The position numbers and the translations under genes are program-made. A stretch of 64,000 bases of DNA from Primorskyibacter flagellatus (GTDB lineage Bacteria; Pseudomonadota; Alphaproteobacteria; Rhodobacterales; Rhodobacteraceae), in contig NZ_BMFJ01000003.1 of the NCBI RefSeq assembly GCF_014638275.1, positions 62,001-126,000 of the forward strand. Reading direction: 5' to 3'. Numbering within the stretch: position 1 is the stretch's first letter; every line of letters starts with the position of its first letter. The notes under the pieces were generated by a model that saw nothing but the letters and a program-made list of their open reading frames with translations, was not told the DNA's origin and did not search any database. Shown here in pieces: positions 51,818 through 60,209 of this stretch.

Positions 51818-52102
51818 ATGCGGGTTTTGATGCTGAAGCAAAAAATAATGGTTGCAGTGGCGCTGTCGCTTACGGCCGGTTGCGCAATCCAGCCGACTGG
51901 ACCGGGCGACTCGGCAGACCGGCGGGGCAACGTTCCCGAAGCTGTGATTGCAATGGCTGCCCCGGATCAGGATGTTGCAACCGCGCGCTTGGTGCCGGAA
52001 GACGGGTGCTACTGGTACGAACACAGCGGCCCCGTTGAAACGACCTTGCTGCCGCTGCGCACGGCGAACGGCAATCCGATCTGCGTCGCGCGGGAAGCGT
52101 GA
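51818..52102 (+). CDS. Small lipoprotein divergent from zntA
   Basis: The 94-residue protein starts at the ATG at 51818 after AAAGGAAG. Its signal (VLMLKQKIMVAVALSLTAGC) ends in a lipobox Cys. The mature region has NVPEAVIAMAAPDQDVATAR and DGCYWYEHSGPVETTLLPL, with two more Cys. Function is unknown; position suggests metal-stress envelope role. Confidence 0.72.
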   Translation: MRVLMLKQKIMVAVALSLTAGCAIQPTGPGDSADRRGNVPEAVIAMAAPDQDVATARLVPEDGCYWYEHSGPVETTLLPLRTANGNPICVAREA

Positions 52103-52149
52103 CGACGACCCGCACGTCACATCATTTCGCTCAAAGCTAATTACCTCAT

Positions 52150-52812
52150 TCAACTTCTCGCGGTAACACTGTCCTCAGCCGAATAAAGATGTGCTGTCGA
52201 TCCAATCTCGACGTTCGGATAAAGCTCGTTGATGTGTGCCATAACCATCCGCACGCAACCCGAACTCGCGCGCCCTCCGATGCTTCTCGGATAAGGTGTG
52301 CCGTGTATCCGAAGATAGGTGTCGCGATCTCCGACATAGAGATAGAGCGCCCGCGATCCCAAGGCGTTTTGAGGGCCGGGTTCCATCCCGTCGGCCCATC
52401 TTGCGTTTTCGGGATCCCGCTCGATCATGTTCTGTGTCGGCGTCCAGTGCGGCCACCTGACCTTGCGCTTGATGTTATAAACACCTGGCTCGTAGAGGTT
52501 GCCCCGCGCGATCGCCACGCCGTAGCGCATCGCGGTTCCACCCTCCTCAATGTGGTAGAGATATCGCGCAACCGCATCGACATGGATGTCTCCCGGCACG
52601 AGGCCGTCCTTCGCGTCCACACGCTGAGGCAAGAAACGTGGGTGTAGTCCCCAAGGGTTTGACGTGGCCGGATCGAAGCCGGGCGGGCTGACTTGCGCGT
52701 CCCATTCAGCCTTCTGCGCCTCGGTGGGCCAGCTATCGGCAAACACAGGGTTGGCAACAGTCACAGAAAATAGCGCTGTTGTCGTTTGAATGAAGTGTCG
52801 TCTTGTCAGCAT
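52150..52812 (-). CDS. YkuD-type L,D-transpeptidase, Tat/Sec-exported
   Basis: The 220-residue protein starts at the ATG at 52812 (MLTRRHFIQTTTALF signal). The YkuD domain has LRIHGTPYPRS and GGRASSGCVRMVMAHI (catalytic His and Cys). It is a different subtype from the lipoprotein one at 48711. It has its own ZntR/CadR-type promoter. A longer frame to 52863 would run into that promoter region. Confidence 0.9.
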   Translation of the reverse strand: MLTRRHFIQTTTALFSVTVANPVFADSWPTEAQKAEWDAQVSPPGFDPATSNPWGLHPRFLPQRVDAKDGLVPGDIHVDAVARYLYHIEEGGTAMRYGVAIARGNLYEPGVYNIKRKVRWPHWTPTQNMIERDPENARWADGMEPGPQNALGSRALYLYVGDRDTYLRIHGTPYPRSIGGRASSGCVRMVMAHINELYPNVEIGSTAHLYSAEDSVTARS

Positions 52813-52873
52813 GTCGTACCCTTTCGGTTCCCACCGGCGATAAATGGCAAGAACGATATACATTCTCGTCGAC

Positions 52874-52904
52874 TAGATAGGATTTCTAGTGGCTAGAGGT
52901 TCAA
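52874..52904 (-). promoter_or_regulatory. ZntR/CadR-type promoter of the second L,D-transpeptidase
   Basis: On the minus strand TTGAAC and TATCTA are separated by 19 nt, with CCTCTAGCCACTAGAAA in the spacer. The left arm is identical to that at 41176. Confidence 0.76.
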
Positions 52905-53089
52905 GGGCAAATTTTCGTGAACGCATGCACGCGACCCTGGTAGCACACGCTTGCCTTGCGGTCGGGTTAACGGCCAACCAGGTCAGGTCCGAAGAAGCCC
53001 TGCTACGCAGGAGTCTGGGCGCGGAATATGACAGATATGCCGAATTGGTCCCCCGGTGGATCGGCTTTCGTCGAAAGACACCGTCCTGA
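52889..53089 (+). pseudogene. C-terminal fragment of an isoprenylcysteine-methyltransferase-like gene
   Basis: The frame ends with NQVRSEEALLRRSLGAEYD and then ELVPRWIGFRRKTPS, the typical tail of ICMT/NnrU-like methyltransferases. The membrane-spanning N-terminal two thirds are missing, and the frame begins inside the L,D-transpeptidase promoter. It is probably a rearrangement relic and not translated. Confidence 0.55.
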
Positions 53090-53103
53090 CAACCAGTCGA
53101 TCT

Positions 53104-53631
53104 TCACTCGCCCGTGTCATTGGCCGAAACTTCGGCTTGGAACTCACGTTGTCGCTCAGGCCAGGTGCTCTTGATGTAGACGAGGATCGCCTCGATCTCT
53201 GCGTCTGTCAGATCCTCTCCGAAGGCCGGCATGTCGCTCTCGTATCCCGGCACGACGGCACCGACCCCGCCTTTAGTGATCTGAAAAAGCATGCGGTCTG
53301 AATGGTGCCAGGTGTGGCCTGTGTCATCATGCGGCGGGGCCGGCATTCTTCCGGTGTCAAGACGACGACGCCAATCGGGCTGGCCTTCGAGGTTCGCACC
53401 ATGGCAACTGGCGCAGTTGTCCGCATAAAGCTGTTGCCCTGCCGTGATCTCGGCTGCAAGCACGGGCTCTCCCAAAAACGTCAGTCCCTCGACACGCGGG
53501 TCCACCGGTTCCGATTGGGCCAGCACCACGAGGCCGGTGGCCGCGAGCGTGGACACTAGGGCAGCGAGGTGCACTGACCGCCTGACCGTACCCTTCGCCA
53601 GTCGGTTTCTCGGCCCCTTATTCATCGGCAT
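53104..53631 (-). CDS. Exported c-type cytochrome (paralogue of the one at 34801)
   Basis: The 175-residue protein has an N-terminal anchor (SVHLAALVSTLAATGLVVLA) and a haem site NCASCHGANLEGQPDW, with a Met in YESDMPAFGEDLTD. It aligns closely with the cytochrome at 34801 (shared PAPPHDDTGHTWHHSDR-like block) but has a longer N-terminus. Start at 53631 overlaps the DUF411 stop. It is last in the oxidase/BNR/DUF411/cytochrome operon. Confidence 0.9.
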   Translation of the reverse strand: MPMNKGPRNRLAKGTVRRSVHLAALVSTLAATGLVVLAQSEPVDPRVEGLTFLGEPVLAAEITAGQQLYADNCASCHGANLEGQPDWRRRLDTGRMPAPPHDDTGHTWHHSDRMLFQITKGGVGAVVPGYESDMPAFGEDLTDAEIEAILVYIKSTWPERQREFQAEVSANDTGE

Positions 53632-54115
53632 AGATTGAGATCCCTTCAGGGCCGAAGGCGAAGGTCCTTAGCGTGCCTGACTTGACCGCAGCCATCCCGG
53701 GTGCATTCGCGGGCATTCCCGGCAAGGTGATACCCGTTATCGCCGGACGGGTTTCCAGCAGCCGCTCGATGATGTCGACGGGGACGAGACCGCTGACATA
53801 GTAGCCGTCGATCTCGGCCAAGTGGCAGCCGATGCCCTGGGCGGGCACACCGACTTCGACCGAGCGTTTGTCGAAGTCGCGGTCATCCACACGCGTTACG
53901 GTAAAGCCGTGTTCTTCGAGATAATCCCCATAGGCATCACAGCAGCCGCAGCCCGGATCGCGCCAGATGATGATCTGCCTTTCGCTGCCCGCCAGACCGG
54001 GTGCCACATCGCCTGTCGCTTGCGCCCAGGCCGATGTGGTCAGGCCCACCATTCCGACAATGCCGCTGCCAATCAGACCAAGCGCGTTTCTTCTCTGCAT
54101 CCTTTTTTCCATCAT
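53618..54115 (-). CDS. DUF411 protein, Tat-type signal
   Basis: The 165-residue protein has an MQRRNALGLIGSGIVGMVG signal and a DUF411 domain with GCGCCDAYGDYLEEHGF, GCHLAEIDGYYVSGLVP and TLPGMPANAPGM. It is the third DUF411 in the window and overlaps its neighbours on both sides (ATGA with the BNR gene). Confidence 0.88.
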   Translation of the reverse strand: MMEKRMQRRNALGLIGSGIVGMVGLTTSAWAQATGDVAPGLAGSERQIIIWRDPGCGCCDAYGDYLEEHGFTVTRVDDRDFDKRSVEVGVPAQGIGCHLAEIDGYYVSGLVPVDIIERLLETRPAITGITLPGMPANAPGMAAVKSGTLRTFAFGPEGISIYADE

Positions 54116-55062
54116 TGTTCTCCTGTTTCGATCCAGGTTGCGCCGCCGTCACGGCTGATTTTCAAGATGCCGCCCAACAGGGCAGCGATGTAGGTCTCGT
54201 CTCTGGGATGAACCGCAACGGCGGTCGCAGCTATGCTGGCCCGCTTTTGCCAGATGACTCCGCCGTCCTGCGATGCCCAGAGGCCCGAACGCAGCGCGGC
54301 ATACATCACTTCCGGCGCCGAGGGGGCACTGGCCAGCGACAGGATCGGTTGACCGCCTGGCAATGGCGCTTCGGACGGTGGGGCTTCACCCGCAACCAAT
54401 GCGTCCATCGCGTTGCCTGGCTGCACGTCCTGCCAGCGACAAAAGCAATCGGGCACCCGCGTTAGGCCAACCTCGGTGCCCGCATAGATCCAGATACCGC
54501 CCATGCCGGTTTCAAGCTCGACCGAAGCCAGAGCAAGAGGTTCGCGCTCTGCGTCGTCGAGCCAGGGGCGGTCCATGGCGAGCGACCAGGTTGCACCGGC
54601 GTCCTCGCTCTTCCACAATCCGTCGCCGCGAACCGAGGCATAGATCATGTCCGAGTTCCGCGAGGCGATGGCAACGGCATTGATCTCTCCGTCAGGCAGC
54701 CCGGCGTCGCTGACGCGCCACGAAGCGCCCCCATCTTCGGAAATACTGACACCGCCCACGGCGAGCCCCGCAACCACACGGCCGGGCCGGTCGCGATGGG
54801 TCGCCAGCGACAGCACGTTCCCCGGTGTCTTTGCCGCAGTCCAAGTCCGGCCGTCATCGTCACTGACGAGCAGCCCTCGACTCGCCAGCAGAATGGTATC
54901 GCCATCAAAGGCAAGTGCCGCTGGATCACCATCGCTCGCCGCGAGTGCGAACCCCGGCAACATCGAAGCGACGCCGATACTGAGTGCCGCGGTGAGTACC
55001 TTGCGCCGGTTTGGCCGACATCCAATCTCAATCGACTTCAATCTGCATGCTCCTCTGCTCAT
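54112..55062 (-). CDS. Asp-box/BNR beta-propeller protein, exported
   Basis: The 316-residue protein starts at the ATG at 55062, overlapping the oxidase stop (ATGA). A twin-arginine-like NRRKVLTAALSIGVASMLPG signal is followed by five Asp-box repeats (SDDDGRTW, SEDGGASW, SEDAGATW, SQDGGVIW and SRDGGATW), as in BNR and Ycf48-like propellers. No catalytic sialidase residues are evident. It could be a scaffold for the oxidase and cytochrome; this is inference. Confidence 0.82.
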   Translation of the reverse strand: MSRGACRLKSIEIGCRPNRRKVLTAALSIGVASMLPGFALAASDGDPAALAFDGDTILLASRGLLVSDDDGRTWTAAKTPGNVLSLATHRDRPGRVVAGLAVGGVSISEDGGASWRVSDAGLPDGEINAVAIASRNSDMIYASVRGDGLWKSEDAGATWSLAMDRPWLDDAEREPLALASVELETGMGGIWIYAGTEVGLTRVPDCFCRWQDVQPGNAMDALVAGEAPPSEAPLPGGQPILSLASAPSAPEVMYAALRSGLWASQDGGVIWQKRASIAATAVAVHPRDETYIAALLGGILKISRDGGATWIETGEQ

Positions 55063-56504
55063 GCGACGCGGATCACGCCCATCATCCCGGCCGCCTGGTG
55101 CTCGAGGATGTGGCAATGGAACATCCAGTCTCCGGGATTGTCGGCGACCAGGGCGATTTCGACCTGCTCGCGCGGCGCGATCAGCACGGTGTCCTGCCAT
55201 TCACGGAATTCGGTCGGCACGCCATCGCGGCTGATGACGCGGAAGGAGTGGCCGTGCAGGTGGATCGGATGGTCGAACGCCGTGGCGTTCGTCATTTGGA
55301 GGATATGGCTCGCGTCGCGCTCCAATGTCAGGAAGGGATCGAGCATGTGCCCTTCGGCCGCGACGCCATTGACGAACCACATGCCGCCGCCCACAACGCC
55401 ACCCATCATACCGCCCATCATGCTGCCTGACTGGCTCAGGCCCATCTGGCGCTCGACCATTGCTCCCATCATGCCCCCGGTGAACAGGATTTCGTGACGA
55501 CGGGCTGCGTTCAGATCAGGTTCGATCAGCGGATTGGCTGGAAGGGCAATCTCCCAATCAGGCGGCGTGGCACGCAAGGGCGTGTCGTCAAAGACGACAT
55601 CCAGCAGGTTGAATTCATTGTCACGATAGGCGCGGTCGATAATTTGAACGGTGGTTCCGGGGTCGGCAAGGCAATCGAGCATGATGTCCGCACGCATCGC
55701 CGGGCCCAGAACCACGACACCGTCAGGCGCGGCGTGCGGAGTGACCGGCTGGCCGTCGAGCGCGATGACGCGCGCGGAAAGGTCGCCGAAGTCGAGCGCG
55801 AAGATTCGGGCGTTGGCGGCATTGATCAGCCGCAACCGGATGCGTTCGCCTTGCCGCACCACGAAGACATCGGGAACACGCCCATTTATCGTGACAGTAT
55901 TGCCCAGACGGCCCGCATGGCTCATGTCCATGGCTGCGCCGAAGTCATCCGCAATCGCCGCGTCCCGCGTCAGCCGCCAGTCGTCAAGCAGCCAGGTGAC
56001 ATCGCGGTCGACCCGCGGCGGGTTGGATTCGTCAATGATGAGCGGTCCGGCCAGCCCACGTCCGACCTGCTCGAAACTGCGCTGGTGGGGGTGATACCAG
56101 AAGGTCCCGGCATCGATCGCGTCGAACTCGTAGGTAAAGGTTTCTCCGGGTGCGATCGGCTTCTGCGTCAGGTGTGGAACCCCGTCCATCGCGTTCGGCA
56201 GACGAAGTCCGTGCCAATGGACGGTGGTTTCCTCGTCCAGACCGTTTGTGACGACGATGCGCAGCCGATCGCCTTGCCGAACCCGTAGCTCCGGGCCGGG
56301 AACCTGACCGTTGAAGCCCCAAACGGGGGTTGCGGGATAAGGTTCTGGGACCAGCCTTGCCTGTCCCGGCGCGGGGCGCAGCGAAAAGCTGCGGATTTGC
56401 GGTTCGGCGCGCAGGGGCTTTCCGAAGGCCGTGGCGCCGATGCCCGCCAAGGAGGTTGCAAGAAAAGATCGGCGACTGAAAAGGGAACTGATTTGGTAGG
56501 ACAT
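55059..56504 (-). CDS. Multicopper oxidase (paralogue of the one at 36075)
   Basis: The 481-residue Tat-exported protein (FSRRSFLATSLAGIGATAFG) has all copper motifs: TTVHWHGLRLP, FWYHPHQRSFEQ, DHPIHLHGHSF and WMFHCHILEHQAAGMMGVI. A Met-rich insert (QMGLSQSGSMMGGMMGG) lies near 350. It aligns along its length with the oxidase at 36075. It leads an operon with BNR, DUF411 and cytochrome c genes; no CueR-type site was found upstream. Confidence 0.94.
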   Translation of the reverse strand: MSYQISSLFSRRSFLATSLAGIGATAFGKPLRAEPQIRSFSLRPAPGQARLVPEPYPATPVWGFNGQVPGPELRVRQGDRLRIVVTNGLDEETTVHWHGLRLPNAMDGVPHLTQKPIAPGETFTYEFDAIDAGTFWYHPHQRSFEQVGRGLAGPLIIDESNPPRVDRDVTWLLDDWRLTRDAAIADDFGAAMDMSHAGRLGNTVTINGRVPDVFVVRQGERIRLRLINAANARIFALDFGDLSARVIALDGQPVTPHAAPDGVVVLGPAMRADIMLDCLADPGTTVQIIDRAYRDNEFNLLDVVFDDTPLRATPPDWEIALPANPLIEPDLNAARRHEILFTGGMMGAMVERQMGLSQSGSMMGGMMGGVVGGGMWFVNGVAAEGHMLDPFLTLERDASHILQMTNATAFDHPIHLHGHSFRVISRDGVPTEFREWQDTVLIAPREQVEIALVADNPGDWMFHCHILEHQAAGMMGVIRVA

Positions 56505-56575
56505 GAATGAACACTCTCTGATTTCACTCTACGCCGCCAAAGCAATTGCTCGGCGACGTTCATGGCCCCGCGCAA

Positions 56576-56593
56576 ACGCCCTTTTAGGGGCGT
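56576..56593 (-). terminator. Hairpin between small exported gene and oxidase
   Basis: ACGCCC and GGGCGT form a 6-bp stem around TTTTAG. It lies about 48 nt beyond the stop of the exported gene at 56641 on the minus strand. Confidence 0.4.
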
Positions 56594-56640
56594 CTGGCAC
56601 GGGGAAACACACCAAGCGCAATCAAGCGCCGCGTGTCAGA

Positions 56641-56985
56641 TCAGAGGTAGACTCGAGGAGGTTGTTTGGCCGGGGGGCCGGATTCTCCGTGCGGAACGTC
56701 CACGAGCTGGATTTCATGGGCTGCGGTGGCAGCGATCGGGCTGGTACCAGCCGGGATCGAAAGAAGAGCGGCCATTCCCGCAGCATTGCACACAAAATCA
56801 CAGACGGAACCCATCTTGCCGTCTTCCAAGCTGCCGCAGGCGTCGCAATCGTCCATGGCCATCATGCCGCCGTCCGTGGAGACCATTGACGAGGCCATGG
56901 CAATTGAGCCCGCAGACTGCGCGACCGCGCCGATGGCAAAAGCCACCAGCGAGAGAATGCAGATAAGGCGCGCCCAACGTCTCAT
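56641..56985 (-). CDS. Exported Cys/Met-containing protein, DUF2946-like layout
   Basis: The 114-residue protein has signal LICILSLVAFAIGAVAQSAG, a Met/Cys-rich middle (STDGGMMAMDDCDACGSLED), further Cys in VCDFVCNAAG, and a hydrophobic part. It resembles small exported proteins often found by copper-resistance genes. It precedes the oxidase in the same direction. Family assignment is tentative. Confidence 0.62.
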   Translation of the reverse strand: MRRWARLICILSLVAFAIGAVAQSAGSIAMASSMVSTDGGMMAMDDCDACGSLEDGKMGSVCDFVCNAAGMAALLSIPAGTSPIAATAAHEIQLVDVPHGESGPPAKQPPRVYL

Positions 56986-57109
56986 GATCTTGATCTACTA
57001 CCCGCGCGATCCGAATGCCAGCGGCACAAAATCACGTTTCTTGGAACATCCAAAGATTGGCTCGTTCAAATCCTCGGCCAACCGACTTGTTGCAGCGGCA
57101 ACCACCTGC

Positions 57110-57562
57110 CTATGACCGCTGGGCAAACGCCGCGAACAGGGCAAGCGTGCGCTCGCTCACATGATGCTCGATCCCTTCGGCATCGCGTTCAGCCGTCTCG
57201 GGGTCTAGCCCGAGGCTCAGGAGAAAGCGCAAGACGATCTCGTGGCGGTGCCTGCATTCCTTGGCAAGCGCCCGGCCTTCCTCGGTCAGAAAGACCGAAC
57301 GGTATTTCGCGCGAGTGATCAGGCCGTCCCGCGCCAGACGGCCAAGGGTTTTGGCGACCGTCGGCGCGGTAACGCCCATCCGGGCCGCGATATCGACCGG
57401 TCGGGCTTCGCCGTTCTCGTGGATCAACTCAGCGATCAATTCGACATAGTCTTCCGCCACCTCGCTGCGCCGCGCCTCGCGCACACCGATGAAGGCCTCG
57501 GCGCGGGATTCGACCGCACGTGCCTCTGCCTCGGTTGATTCAAGGTTCTCATCATCCGTCAT
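57110..57562 (-). CDS. mntR: MntR/DtxR-family manganese-responsive regulator
   Basis: The 150-residue protein has a winged HTH ([19 protein letters not shown], then [20 protein letters not shown]) and a metal-binding C-terminal domain ([14 protein letters not shown]), as in MntR. The C-terminal SH3-like domain of full DtxR is absent. It is divergent from the two-domain oxidase/ZIP pair, with a dyad between them that it probably binds. Confidence 0.88.
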   Translation of the reverse strand: MTDDENLESTEAEARAVESRAEAFIGVREARRSEVAEDYVELIAELIHENGEARPVDIAARMGVTAPTVAKTLGRLARDGLITRAKYRSVFLTEEGRALAKECRHRHEIVLRFLLSLGLDPETAERDAEGIEHHVSERTLALFAAFAQRS

Positions 57563-57614
57563 GCCGTCACCCTCGCACGATCAGGATTGACTCGTAAAGC
57601 CTGAGCGATGATTA

Positions 57615-57628
57615 TTAGCCTATGCTAA
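57615..57628. promoter_or_regulatory. Putative MntR operator
   Basis: TTAGC-CTAT-GCTAA is a perfect 5-bp-arm dyad in the 116-nt region between mntR and the divergent oxidase gene. A DtxR-family protein encoded next to it is the likely ligand. Confidence 0.6.
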
Positions 57629-57678
57629 CTTTTTGCGCCGGGACTTTGGCCTGCGTGTCATCTGAAGGGACAACGTCC

Positions 57679-58887
57679 ATGCCTGTCGATACCAGCAAGC
57701 GAGGGCGCGAGGTGTCGTCCGCCGTGGAGACATCGCTGCCCACAGCGCCACCTGGCGTCGTCACGGAGCCAGTTTCGGCGTCGCGACGCGCGTTGTTGGT
57801 CGGCGGTCTGGTGGCTGCCGGCGGAGCGGCCGTGGCCGCGAGCCGCGCGCAATCCCAGGAAACGCCCGACCCGATGGCGGGGCATGCGATGCCCGGCGGG
57901 GCGGTCGATCCGTATTCGGCCCATGACAGTGGCATGGCGCATGGCAACATGACTATGGTCGGCCAGGTGGATCACGCGGGGAACGGCTTTAACCCGACGG
58001 CCATGCTGACCGACTGGGAGGTCGGCCGGACCGAGATCATGCCGGATGGTCGCACCTTGCGCACCTTTGAGGTCGAAGCCATCGACATGGAAATCGAGAT
58101 TGCTCCCGGCGTCTTCTTTCCCGCCTGGACGTTCAACGGTCGCGTGCCCGGCCCCGCCCTGCGCGCAAAGGAGGGCGAACGGCTACGGATCGTCTTCCGC
58201 AACCTCGGTTCACATCCCCATTCCATGCATTTTCACGGCATTCACTCGGCGCGAATGGACGGCGTTCAAGGCGCCGGGCTGATCGATCCGGGCGAGGAGT
58301 TCGTCTATGAGTTCGATGCCAAGCCCTTCGGCTGTCATCTCTATCATTGCCACGCGCTGCCGCTGAAACGGCACATGCACAAGGGCATGTACGGCCTCTT
58401 CGTGGTCGATCCAGATCCGGCGCGCCACCCCGAATTTGCGGCCGTTGCCGCGTCGCGTGTGCTGGGCAGCCCGGAAAACGCCGAATGGCAGGAACTGGCG
58501 ATGGTGATGAACGGCTTTGACACCAATTTCGACGGCGAAAACGAGGTCTATGCCGTCAACACGGTCGGCCAGGCTTACATGAACGCGCCGATCCGGATCG
58601 ACAAGTCGCGCCCGGTCCGTATCTACCTCATGAATGCGACCGAGTTCGATCCGATCAACTCGTTCCATCTGCACGGCAATTTCTTCGACTACTACGACAC
58701 CGGTTCGCAACTCACGCCGACCCTGCGCACGGTCGATGTGATCATGCAGTGTCAGGCGCAGCGCGGCATCCTCGAGTTCAGTTTCGCTGACCACGAGGAT
58801 GGATTGTACATGTTCCATGCCCATCAGGCCGAGTTCACCGAACTAGGCTGGATGGGCTTTTTCGACGTGCGGGAGGCCGGAGCATGA
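57679..58887 (+). CDS. Two-domain multicopper oxidase
   Basis: The 402-residue protein starts at the ATG at 57679 (GAAGGGA site); an ATG at 57622 lies in the operator. A Tat-type signal (SRRALLVGGLVAAGGAA) is followed by a Met/His-rich linker (MAGHAMPGG, SGMAHGNMTMVG). Cupredoxin domain 1 has MHFHGIHSARM and CHLYHCHALPLKRHMHKGMYG, with the T1 Cys; domain 2 has FHLHGNFFDYY and MFHAHQAEF without a T1 Cys. This fits two-domain oxidases with T1 copper in the first domain. It is coupled to ZIP by ATGA. Confidence 0.87.
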   Translation: MPVDTSKRGREVSSAVETSLPTAPPGVVTEPVSASRRALLVGGLVAAGGAAVAASRAQSQETPDPMAGHAMPGGAVDPYSAHDSGMAHGNMTMVGQVDHAGNGFNPTAMLTDWEVGRTEIMPDGRTLRTFEVEAIDMEIEIAPGVFFPAWTFNGRVPGPALRAKEGERLRIVFRNLGSHPHSMHFHGIHSARMDGVQGAGLIDPGEEFVYEFDAKPFGCHLYHCHALPLKRHMHKGMYGLFVVDPDPARHPEFAAVAASRVLGSPENAEWQELAMVMNGFDTNFDGENEVYAVNTVGQAYMNAPIRIDKSRPVRIYLMNATEFDPINSFHLHGNFFDYYDTGSQLTPTLRTVDVIMQCQAQRGILEFSFADHEDGLYMFHAHQAEFTELGWMGFFDVREAGA

Positions 58888-60065
58888 CCGATCAGTCCGA
58901 ACACAGCCGCCCGCCAATGACCCGCCTGCTTTTCGTTCTCGTGCCGCTGGCCGTCATGCTGGGGGCTTTCGTGTGGATTGCCTCGCTCGATCCGCTGCGC
59001 GGCTTCAACAATGGCGCGCCCCCGGTCGAGGCGTTGACCGTCGAACGGACGATCCTCGATGGGTCGGGGATTTCGCTCAGTGTGCGCGCCGGCGGATCGG
59101 AAGCAATGGTGGTCGCGCAGGTCGCAGTGGACGACGCCTACTGGACCTTCACGCAGGAGCCCGCGGGGCCGATTGCCCGCGGCGCAGCGGTCTGGTTGCG
59201 AATTCCCTATCCGTGGGTTCTCGGCGAGGCCCATCACGTCAACCTGCTGACCAACACGGGCGCGACCTTCGGGCATGAGATCGGGGTCGCCGTCTCGACG
59301 CCAAGCGCCACCTGGGGGCAACTCCGGCTGCAGGCAGTGATCGGAGCGATCGTCGGCCTATTGCCGGTTGCGCTTGGTCTCATGTTCTTTCCGGCGATGA
59401 AGGGCGTCGGGCGAAGCGGGATGAACTTTCTGCTCGCGCTGACGGTTGGGTTGCTGGCCTTCCTGCTGATCGACATGACTGCGGAAGCGCTGGAGTTGTC
59501 CGGCGATGCGGCGGCGATATTCCAAGGCTCCGCCATGGTCTGGCTGGCGGCGCTGGCAAGCTTTCTGCTGCTGATGGCGATCGGGCGCTGGCGCGGCAAC
59601 CCGGAGGGCCTTGCGCTGGCGTTCTACATCGCCCTCGGGATAGGGCTGCACAACTTCGGCGAAGGGTTGGCGATCGGCGGTGCATTCGCCGCAGGATCGG
59701 CAGGGCTTGGCACTTTCCTCGTCTTGGGCTTCGCCTTGCACAATGTCACCGAGGGTATCGGCATCGCCGCCCCGATGCTTCGGGCCCGGCCCACGCTCTG
59801 GATATTCGCCGCCTTGACGCTGCTCGCCGGTGGCCCGGCCGTCCTTGGAATGTGGGCGGGCAGCCTTGCCTACGCGCCGCAATGGTCGGCACTGGCTTTG
59901 GCCGTCGGGGCGGGTGCCATTCTGCAGGTCATGGTCGAGGTCAGCGCCTACCTTGTCCGTCAAAACCCCGACCGGCAGGCGGCGCTGATATCACCCTCCG
60001 TTCTGGCCGGGTTTCTGGGCGGCATCGCCTTCATGTACGCGACGGCAGCACTGATCAAGATCTGA
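58884..60065 (+). CDS. ZIP-family transporter with N-terminal extension
   Basis: The 393-residue protein has a TM anchor (LLFVLVPLAVMLGAFVWIAS), a beta-rich extracytoplasmic domain of about 110 residues, then eight TM segments with ZIP motifs GLHNFGEGLAIGG and ALHNVTEGIGIAA. It probably imports Mn, Fe or Zn. Overlap with the oxidase and the divergent MntR suggest a manganese or iron role. The N-terminal domain may receive metal from the oxidase, as inference. Confidence 0.88.
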   Translation: MTDQSEHSRPPMTRLLFVLVPLAVMLGAFVWIASLDPLRGFNNGAPPVEALTVERTILDGSGISLSVRAGGSEAMVVAQVAVDDAYWTFTQEPAGPIARGAAVWLRIPYPWVLGEAHHVNLLTNTGATFGHEIGVAVSTPSATWGQLRLQAVIGAIVGLLPVALGLMFFPAMKGVGRSGMNFLLALTVGLLAFLLIDMTAEALELSGDAAAIFQGSAMVWLAALASFLLLMAIGRWRGNPEGLALAFYIALGIGLHNFGEGLAIGGAFAAGSAGLGTFLVLGFALHNVTEGIGIAAPMLRARPTLWIFAALTLLAGGPAVLGMWAGSLAYAPQWSALALAVGAGAILQVMVEVSAYLVRQNPDRQAALISPSVLAGFLGGIAFMYATAALIKI

Positions 60066-60092
60066 GCCGGTGGTTGGCTGTCTAGGACTCAT

Positions 60093-60113
60093 GGTGCGGT
60101 CGACCGGCTCTAT
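60093..60113. repeat. Second copy of the 20-nt repeat
   Basis: GGTGCGGT followed by CGACCGGCTCTAT matches the word at 51741-51760 with one extra C. Confidence 0.55.
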
Positions 60114-60209
60114 AAACTGGCCCCGTCTGTCCACGGGGAGATCGCAATTTTCGTGCCCCAGTTTGTGCGCCCAAGAGACTTATTCTTTCGTGATTTCGAA
60201 ATAAAGAAT

